The translations under genes were made by a program, and so were the position numbers. From Candidatus Blautia equi (GTDB lineage: Bacteria > Bacillota > Clostridia > Lachnospirales > Lachnospiraceae), in contig JAGHUU010000016.1 of assembly GCA_018064695.1 (NCBI GenBank), positions 1 to 13,728 on the forward strand: DNA of 13,728 nucleotides. The letters run 5' to 3'. Below, in pieces: positions 7,085 through 12,722 of the stretch. How positions within the stretch are numbered: position 1 is the stretch's first letter; each line of letters opens with the position of its first letter. The notes below the pieces were generated by a model. That model was given only the letters and a program-made list of their open reading frames with translations, did not search any database and was not told the origin of the DNA.

Positions 7085-9252
7085 GGACAGGAATGATCAT
7101 TGCAGAGCGGTATGAGATCCAGGGGAAGATCGGTACCGGTGGAATGGCGGATGTATATAAAGCCACAGATCATAAACTGAACCGCGCAGTTGCGGTGAAG
7201 GTTTTAAAGGCTGAATTCCGTGAAGATGCTACCTTTATACGCAAATTCCGAAGCGAAGCTCAGGCGGCAGCAGGACTGACACATCCAAACATTGTAAATG
7301 TATATGACGTAGGTGATGACGAGGGTATCAACTACATCGTCATGGAACTGATCGAGGGTATCACCCTGAAAGAATATATTGGAAAGAAGAGCAAGCTTTC
7401 CGTAAAAGAGGCAACCAGTATCGCCATTCAGGTATCCATGGGACTGGAAGCCGCACACAGCCACGGCATTGTACACCGTGACATCAAACCACAGAATATC
7501 ATCATCTCCACAGATGGAAAAGTAAAGGTCATGGACTTCGGCATTGCCAGAGCAGCCTCCTCCAACACCATCAGCTCCAATGTAATGGGCTCCGTTCATT
7601 ACAGCTCTCCGGAGCAGGTGCGCGGCGGCTACAGCGATGAGAAGAGCGACATCTACTCCTTAGGTATCACTCTTTATGAGATGGTCACCGGCAAGGTTCC
7701 GTTTGATGGAGACACCACCGTAGCTATCGCCATCAAGCATCTTCAGGAGGAGATGGTGGCACCTAGCGTATATACAGAGGATCTTCCGAATTCTCTGGAG
7801 CAGATCATTGCCAAATGTACCCAGAAGAGCGTCAGCCGCAGATACGAGAAGATGGAGGATGTCATTGCAGACCTCAAGCATTCCCTCATCGATCCACAGG
7901 GCGATTTTGTAAAGATCGCACCGGCTGTGAACGACGGCAAGACCGTAGTTCTCTCTGATGAGGAAGTGGGCAAGATCAAGAGCACCCCGAAAGCCGTTCA
8001 GAAACCACAGACCGACTCCGAAGCTCTGGAGCCGGAGGTAGTGGAATCTGATTTTGACGAAAACAACGAGGACAGCGAGAGAGAAGCTGCTCTTAGAAGA
8101 CGCCGCGAAAAACGCCGCACCAAACAGCGTGTGAGAAGAATCGTGCGCGCCCTTACTATTTTACTTCTGCTCTGCGGTGCAGCAGCCCTCGGCTATGCCA
8201 TCTGGTACATTGCAAACACCACCGGCGTTCTGAAACAGCCGGGTCAGCCGCAGCAGGAACAGATCGTGGAAAAACCGGAAAAGAAACCGGAGGAACTTCT
8301 GGCAGAGGTACCTGACCTTGTAGGTCTCACCGAGGCAGAGGCTCTTCAGGTAACCAAAGACCGCAAGCTGGGTATCCAGTTCCGCGGTGAGGAGGCTTCC
8401 AAGCAGGAGAAGGGCAAAATCTCTTCCCAGACCATCGAAGTCGGCAATATGGTTCCGTATAATACTACTATTTATTACTATATCAGCCGTGGAACAGAGA
8501 CCTTCCAGATGCCATATGTGGATGGCATGACCGCCATCGAGGCACAGCGTGTTCTGGAGGAGAAAGGCCTTATCGTAAATATCCAGAAGGAATACAGCGC
8601 GTTCGATTACGACGGCTATCCTGAGGTAGAGCCTGGATATGTTCTTCGTGTATATCCGGCATCCGGTGAGAACGTCCGCTCCGAGGACGAAGTTACCCTG
8701 TACTGCAGCCGAGGCGGCGACTACGGCGACCAGGTATGGGTACCAAATGTCATCGGTATGTCCCGCGACAACGCTGTTACCACCCTTGGTAAATGGCTGA
8801 ACATTGTTGTAACTTATGAGAAGAGCGATACCGTGCCTGAGGGCGAGGTCATCTCTCAGTCTCCAACCTCCGATAACGTTTCCGATCCTGAGACCGGCGA
8901 GATCAGCATCGTAGTCAGCAGCGGCAGCACCGATCCATCCGCAATGGAGACCGGTCAGACCCAGCAGGAGATCGATGCCCTTGCAAACGGCGAGCTCTGG
9001 AAATGTACCCAGTCCCTCAACACTCCTGAGGGATACTCCGGCGGCGCAGTTCGTCTGGAGCTTGGTCAGATCGTAGCCGGCCAGGCTACATCTACCGTAG
9101 TTATGGAGGGACAGGCTCTTGCATTCCCATATGACCTGGATCTTATTGGAGCACCTGGTGTACCTACCGGTGAGCTTCACTTATCAGAGCAGGTTGGCGG
9201 AACCTACGTAGAGCTTGGTAAATACACAATCACTTTCCAGAAAGCAGAATAA
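7078..9252 (+). CDS. prkC: PASTA-domain Ser/Thr protein kinase PrkC (Stk1/PknB type)
   Basis: A single-pass membrane kinase whose outer part binds peptidoglycan fragments or lipid II-like ligands and whose inner part phosphorylates cytosolic proteins. In this 724-residue protein the kinase domain (about 11-270) shows the glycine loop GTGGMADVY (19-27), Lys41, HRDIKPQN (133-140, catalytic Asp135), DFG (153-155) and GSVHYSSPEQ (171-180); Thr164 and nearby Ser residues are probable autophosphorylation sites. An acidic linker (about 315-336) switches to a very basic block (339-356), followed by the membrane helix (about 358-379). Outside are three PASTA repeats, starting at EVPDLVGLTEAEA (410), QMPYVDGMTAIEA (477) and VWVPNVIGMSRDNA (553). 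A beta-rich C-terminal part of about 100 residues (625-724) has no PASTA signature. GAGGTGG at 7068-7074 precedes the start, and the gene overlaps prpC by 7 bases. Confidence 0.97.
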   Translation: MLRTGMIIAERYEIQGKIGTGGMADVYKATDHKLNRAVAVKVLKAEFREDATFIRKFRSEAQAAAGLTHPNIVNVYDVGDDEGINYIVMELIEGITLKEYIGKKSKLSVKEATSIAIQVSMGLEAAHSHGIVHRDIKPQNIIISTDGKVKVMDFGIARAASSNTISSNVMGSVHYSSPEQVRGGYSDEKSDIYSLGITLYEMVTGKVPFDGDTTVAIAIKHLQEEMVAPSVYTEDLPNSLEQIIAKCTQKSVSRRYEKMEDVIADLKHSLIDPQGDFVKIAPAVNDGKTVVLSDEEVGKIKSTPKAVQKPQTDSEALEPEVVESDFDENNEDSEREAALRRRREKRRTKQRVRRIVRALTILLLLCGAAALGYAIWYIANTTGVLKQPGQPQQEQIVEKPEKKPEELLAEVPDLVGLTEAEALQVTKDRKLGIQFRGEEASKQEKGKISSQTIEVGNMVPYNTTIYYYISRGTETFQMPYVDGMTAIEAQRVLEEKGLIVNIQKEYSAFDYDGYPEVEPGYVLRVYPASGENVRSEDEVTLYCSRGGDYGDQVWVPNVIGMSRDNAVTTLGKWLNIVVTYEKSDTVPEGEVISQSPTSDNVSDPETGEISIVVSSGSTDPSAMETGQTQQEIDALANGELWKCTQSLNTPEGYSGGAVRLELGQIVAGQATSTVVMEGQALAFPYDLDLIGAPGVPTGELHLSEQVGGTYVELGKYTITFQKAE

Positions 9253-9255
9253 TTC

Positions 9256-10134
9256 ATGCGTGGAAAAATCATAAAGGGAATTGCAGGCTTTTATTACGTG
9301 CATGCCGAGGACGGCATCATCTATGAATGCCATGCAAAGGGAATCTTCCGGAAGGATAACCAGAAGCCTCTTGTGGGGGACGATGTTGAGATCGTTGTGA
9401 CCCATGAGGGCGACAAAGAGGGGAATCTGATCCGGATCTTCCCACGTAAAAACGAGTTGATCCGCCCGGCCGTGGCCAATGTGGATCAGGCACTTGTCAT
9501 TTTTGCAGTGAAGGAGCCGGAACCAAACTTCATGCTGCTGGATCGTTTTCTGATCATGATGGAGCAGCAGAATGTCCCGGTTGCCATCTGCTTTAACAAA
9601 ATGGACCTGGCTTCCCCCGGGGAACAGGAAAAGCTGGAGGAGATCTACGGCCGCTGCGGCTATCAGATGCTCTTTGTCAGCGCCGCAAAGGGAGAAGGCG
9701 AGGAAGAAATTGCAAACCTTCTTAAAGGAAAGACCACAGTTGTGGCCGGTCCATCCGGTGTAGGCAAATCCTCCATCACAAACCTTCTTCACGGAGAAGA
9801 GGAGATGGAGACCGGCGAGATCAGCAAAAAGCTGAAGCGCGGCAAGCACACCACCAGACATTCCCAGATCATTCCTCTCGGTGAGGAAACTTATCTTATG
9901 GATACACCCGGTTTTTCCTCTTTATATCTTCTTGATATGGAGCAGGATGACCTGAAGGGATTCTTCCCTGAATATGCGCAATACGAAGAAAACTGCAGAT
10001 TTCTTGGCTGCAGCCATACACACGAGCCTGACTGTGCTGTGAAGGCCGCTCTTAAGGAGGGAAAGATCAGCAAGCTCAGATACGAGAATTACAAGCTGAT
10101 GTATGAGGAATTAAAAGAAAAAAGGAGATACTGA
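9256..10134 (+). CDS. rsgA: Ribosome small subunit biogenesis GTPase RsgA (YloQ/CpgA)
   Basis: A circularly permuted GTPase that checks and matures the 30S subunit, releasing from it on GTP hydrolysis. The 292-residue protein has an N-terminal OB fold (about 1-65), then the GTPase motifs in permuted order: G4 NKMD (114-117), G5 SAA (142-144), G1 GPSGVGKS (165-172), the switch region near HTTRHSQ (198-204) and G3 DTPG (216-219). A C-terminal zinc knuckle includes Cys247, Cys252, His254 and Cys260. The order G4-G5-G1-G3 is diagnostic. The start lies 3 bases after the prkC stop with only a weak purine-rich site, implying coupled translation. The B. subtilis homologue has been reported as a substrate of PrkC, the product of the gene just upstream. 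Confidence 0.97.
   Translation: MRGKIIKGIAGFYYVHAEDGIIYECHAKGIFRKDNQKPLVGDDVEIVVTHEGDKEGNLIRIFPRKNELIRPAVANVDQALVIFAVKEPEPNFMLLDRFLIMMEQQNVPVAICFNKMDLASPGEQEKLEEIYGRCGYQMLFVSAAKGEGEEEIANLLKGKTTVVAGPSGVGKSSITNLLHGEEEMETGEISKKLKRGKHTTRHSQIIPLGEETYLMDTPGFSSLYLLDMEQDDLKGFFPEYAQYEENCRFLGCSHTHEPDCAVKAALKEGKISKLRYENYKLMYEELKEKRRY
10121..10128 (+). promoter_or_regulatory. Ribosome binding site of rpe, inside rsgA
   Basis: AAAGGAGA sits 7 bases before the ATG at 10136, within the last codons of rsgA (the basic KEKRRY tail). It supports the chosen rpe start one base after the rsgA stop. Confidence 0.75.
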
Positions 10135-10135
10135 A

Positions 10136-10798
10136 ATGTATCAGGTATGCCCATCTATACTGGCCGCTGATTTCAACAGGCTGGGAGAACAGATCCACAC
10201 TCTGGAAGAGGCCGGGATCAAAATGCTTCACATTGATGTCATGGACGGCTTTTTTGTGCCGAGTATTTCTTTTGGAATGCCGGTCATTGAGTCCATCCGA
10301 AAGGAATCCGGTCTGTTTTTTGACTGCCATTTAATGGTGACGGCACCTGAGAGATACATTGAGGAGTTTGTTCGCTGCGGTGCAGATTCCATCACCGTAC
10401 ATGCAGAGGCCTGCGAGGATCTGGAAAGCGTTATGAAGCAGATCCGTGCAGCCGGCGTAAAGGTGGGTGTTTCTATCAAACCATCCACTCCGGTCAGCGC
10501 TGTGGCTCATCTCTTAAAGGATATGGATCTTCTCCTTATTATGACGGTGGAACCTGGCTTTGGCGGACAGAAATATATCGAGTCCAGCACGGATAAGATC
10601 CGCGAGGCCCGCGCCATTGTGGAAAAAGAGGGGCTTAAGACCAACATCCAGGTGGACGGCGGCATCAACGATGCCACTATTGAGACCGTGCTTCGTGCAG
10701 GCGCAAACCTTCTGGTTATGGGATCCGGCGTATTCCGCGGAGACCTGGTGGAAAATGTAGAAAAGTACAACAAACGTATTCAGGAAATAACAGAATGA
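10136..10798 (+). CDS. rpe: Ribulose-phosphate 3-epimerase
   Basis: Interconverts D-ribulose 5-phosphate and D-xylulose 5-phosphate in the non-oxidative pentose phosphate pathway, using a metal-bound TIM barrel. The 220-residue length is standard. Motifs seen: CPSILAADF (5-13), LHIDVMDGFFVPSISFG (31-47), DCHLMV (63-68), TVEPGFGGQKYI (137-148) and VDGGIN (173-178). The expected metal ligands are His32, Asp34, His65 and Asp174, with Asp34 and Asp174 also the acid/base pair. It begins one base after rsgA and overlaps thiN by four bases (ATGA). Its position between rsgA and thiN repeats the B. subtilis order, although the metabolic link to the translation genes is not obvious. Confidence 0.98.
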   Translation: MYQVCPSILAADFNRLGEQIHTLEEAGIKMLHIDVMDGFFVPSISFGMPVIESIRKESGLFFDCHLMVTAPERYIEEFVRCGADSITVHAEACEDLESVMKQIRAAGVKVGVSIKPSTPVSAVAHLLKDMDLLLIMTVEPGFGGQKYIESSTDKIREARAIVEKEGLKTNIQVDGGINDATIETVLRAGANLLVMGSGVFRGDLVENVEKYNKRIQEITE

Positions 10799-11466
10799 TT
10801 GATACGATTATAGTAAGCGGGGGCAGCATCGATGAGGCGTTTGCCCTCGATTTTTTGAGGAAAAATATAACTGCGGCTGCGCCGGAGAAGGTTCTTCTGG
10901 CGGCTGCGGACAGCGGATATGCATTTTTTAAGAGAGTAGGAATCACACCTGATCTTGCAGTGGGGGACTTTGACAGTCTTTCATTGGAAGGAAGACGCGC
11001 TCTGGATGCGGAGCAGCATACCGAAGTGATCCGGTTAAAACCGGAGAAGGATGATTCGGACACCCAGTCAACACTGAACACTGTGATCCGCCGCGGGTCT
11101 AAAGAGATCGCTATTCTTGGCGCCACCGGAACCAGACTGGATCATATGCTGGCCAATCTGGGACTTCTTCTATTGGGAGCGGAGCAGAATGCGGATATCA
11201 CCATAGTGGATGCCCATAATTATATGAAGCTTATCCCATCCGGAACGGTGCTTCATAGAGATGAACAGTTTGGAAAGTATGTGTCCTTCTTCCCTCTTGG
11301 GGGAGATGTGACGGGGCTGACCCTCCGGGGATTTAAGTACGCTCTGGATGGCTATCACCTTCGCACCAGGGACAGCGGCCTTACCGTCAGCAATGAAATT
11401 CTGGAAGAAAAAGCAATGGTGACATACGAGGGCGGAACCCTGCTTATGATCATGTCCCGCGACTGA
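10795..11466 (+). CDS. thiN: Thiamine pyrophosphokinase
   Basis: Transfers pyrophosphate from ATP to thiamine, giving thiamine diphosphate, the cofactor of transketolase and related enzymes. The 223-residue protein has an N-terminal catalytic alpha/beta part with AADSGYAFF (37-45), PDLAVGDFDSL (52-62), EKDDSDTQSTL (84-94) and GATGTRLDHMLAN (109-121). These aspartates bind magnesium and the ATP phosphates. The C-terminal beta-rich thiamine-binding part contains the family-like GLTVSNE (195-201). The ATG overlaps the rpe stop as ATGA; AGGA at 10782-10785 is 9 bases upstream. It is the last gene of the compact run; I see no hairpin-plus-T terminator behind it. Confidence 0.96.
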   Translation: MIDTIIVSGGSIDEAFALDFLRKNITAAAPEKVLLAAADSGYAFFKRVGITPDLAVGDFDSLSLEGRRALDAEQHTEVIRLKPEKDDSDTQSTLNTVIRRGSKEIAILGATGTRLDHMLANLGLLLLGAEQNADITIVDAHNYMKLIPSGTVLHRDEQFGKYVSFFPLGGDVTGLTLRGFKYALDGYHLRTRDSGLTVSNEILEEKAMVTYEGGTLLMIMSRD

Positions 11467-11512
11467 TCTTTGCGGCGGCACATGTGAATGAAAAAAGAAC
11501 GTAGCATAAAAC

Positions 11513-11558
11513 ATGGTTTATATGTTATAATGTCTGTTAAATGTCGTAAATGTCATAA
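11513..11558 (+). repeat. Short near-tandem repeats ATGTY(n)TAA across the ychF promoter
   Basis: Consecutive units are ATGTTATAA (11522-11530), TGTCTGTTAA (11531-11540), ATGTCGTAA (11541-11549) and ATGTCATAA (11550-11558), preceded by a looser ATGGTTTAT (11513-11521). Unit starts fall 9-10 bases apart. The array covers the -10 box, the likely transcript start and the early leader, ending just before the ribosome binding site. The repeats are seen directly; a regulatory role is inference. Confidence 0.5.
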
Positions 11559-11561
11559 ATA

Positions 11562-11567
11562 AAGGAG
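11562..11567 (+). promoter_or_regulatory. Ribosome binding site of ychF
   Basis: AAGGAG, 9 bases before the ATG at 11577, sets the start of ychF. It lies immediately after the last promoter-leader repeat. Confidence 0.8.
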
Positions 11568-11576
11568 AGTTTTGAG

Positions 11577-12704
11577 ATGAAGCTTGGAATCGTCGGATTA
11601 CCAAATGTAGGAAAAAGTACACTTTTTAATGCCATTACAGGGACTGCCAATGCACAGGCAGCAAACTACCCATTCTGTACCATTGAGCCAAACAACGGTA
11701 TCGTGGCTGTTCCGGATGAACGTCTGGACAAGCTTTCCGAGTACTGGAATACAGATAAAAAGACCCCTGCAGTGGTAGAGTTTGTAGATATCGCAGGTCT
11801 GGTTAAGGGAGCATCCAAGGGCGCAGGTCTTGGAAATAAGTTCCTGGGACTCATCCGTGAGTGCGATGCCATCATCCATGTGGTACGCTGCTTTGATAAT
11901 GACCAGATCATGCACGTTGTGGAGGATGCAAACAAGGCTGCAGCTGTTGATCCTGCAGGTGATATCGAGTGCATTGACCTGGAGCTGATCTTTGCGGATA
12001 TTGAGCATGTGGACAACAGAATTGCAAAACAGGGCAAAGCTGCCAAGACCGGAAATAAGGCTGCCAAAGAGGAGATGGCACTTCTGGAGCCATTAAAAGC
12101 ACACCTTGAGGAAGGCAAGAGCGCACGTACCTTCACTTTTGATGCAGCCAACGATGCACATCAGCAGCTCTGGAGAGAGCTTGGACTGCTCTCCGCAAAA
12201 CCGATCATCTATGCATGCAACATGGATGATGACGGTGTAGCTGATCCTGAGGCTAACAATTATTATCAGATCGTTAAGAAGCTTGCCGAGGGCGAGGATG
12301 CCCAGGTGCTTCCTATCTGCGCTAAGACAGAGGAGGAGCTCTCCGATCTGGATGACGAGGAGAAGGAGCTTTTCATGGAGGAGCTTGGTCTTGCAGAGTC
12401 CGGTCTGGACCGCCTTATCAAAGCCAGCTATTCTCTTCTCGGACTTATTTCTTTCCTCACTGACGGAAAGAAGGAGTGCCGTGCATGGACTATTAAGAGA
12501 GGAACCAAAGCACCTCAGGCTGCAGGTAAGATCCACTCTGATTTTGAGCGCGGCTTCATTCGTGCACAGGTTATCGCTTACGATGATCTGAAGGCCGCTG
12601 ATTTTGATTATGTTGCCGTACGCGGAAAAGGACAGCAGCGTACAGAGGGCAAAGAATATGTAGTAAACGATGGAGATATTATTGAATTCCTCTTCAACGT
12701 ATAA
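11577..12704 (+). CDS. ychF: Redox-regulated ATPase YchF (OLA1 family)
   Basis: A universally conserved Obg-related P-loop NTPase that binds ribosomes and, unusually for its class, prefers ATP; it has been linked to oxidative stress responses and translation. The 375-residue protein has G1 GLPNVGKST (7-15), a switch region near YPFCTIEPN (31-39), G3 DIAG (71-74) followed by GLVKGASKGAGLGNKFL, and a coiled-coil insertion (about 130-195). The base-specificity motif is Asn215-Met-Asp-Asp218, then a C-terminal TGS domain (about 290-375) with RAWTIKRGTKAPQAAGKIH and an FLFNV end typical of the family. The fourth position of the specificity motif is Asp rather than the usual Glu of NxxE. It is separated from thiN by 110 bases with its own promoter, so it is probably a separate transcription unit that may include the following lgt-like gene 18 bases on. 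Confidence 0.97.
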   Translation: MKLGIVGLPNVGKSTLFNAITGTANAQAANYPFCTIEPNNGIVAVPDERLDKLSEYWNTDKKTPAVVEFVDIAGLVKGASKGAGLGNKFLGLIRECDAIIHVVRCFDNDQIMHVVEDANKAAAVDPAGDIECIDLELIFADIEHVDNRIAKQGKAAKTGNKAAKEEMALLEPLKAHLEEGKSARTFTFDAANDAHQQLWRELGLLSAKPIIYACNMDDDGVADPEANNYYQIVKKLAEGEDAQVLPICAKTEEELSDLDDEEKELFMEELGLAESGLDRLIKASYSLLGLISFLTDGKKECRAWTIKRGTKAPQAAGKIHSDFERGFIRAQVIAYDDLKAADFDYVAVRGKGQQRTEGKEYVVNDGDIIEFLFNV

Positions 12705-12706
12705 TT

Positions 12707-12714
12707 GGAGGTGA
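12707..12714 (+). promoter_or_regulatory. Near-perfect ribosome binding site of the lgt-like gene
   Basis: GGAGGTGA, fully complementary to the anti-Shine-Dalgarno end of 16S rRNA, lies 8 bases before the ATG at 12723. It fixes that start and predicts strong initiation. Confidence 0.85.
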
Positions 12715-12722
12715 CTTTTTAG

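Larger units (their letters stand above)
11467..11576 (+). promoter_or_regulatory. Intergenic region thiN-ychF with extended -10 promoter
   Basis: This 110-base AT-rich gap is the only real break in the window. TGTTATAAT at 11523-11531 is a perfect extended -10 (TGn plus TATAAT). No good -35 hexamer is visible at 16-19 bases' spacing, consistent with an extended -10 promoter; an A-rich stretch lies at 11488-11498. The expected transcript start is about 11537-11539, giving a leader of about 40 bases. No rho-independent terminator for the upstream operon is visible, so readthrough into ychF is possible. Confidence 0.7.

Noticed and set aside
8161..9180. Long open frame of 339 codons on the minus strand
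   Set aside because: It lies wholly antisense to the PASTA region of prkC, has no recognisable protein features and follows from the codon bias of the sense gene.
9184..9861. Minus-strand open frame of 225 codons
   Set aside because: Antisense to rsgA and the prkC end; composition (Leu/Cys/His rich) is that of a reversed coding frame.
11510..11526. Hairpin AACAT/ATGTT as a terminator for the upstream operon
   Set aside because: Only a 5-base AT-rich stem with a 7-base loop and no T tract; it overlaps the -10 box and is better explained as part of the repeat array.
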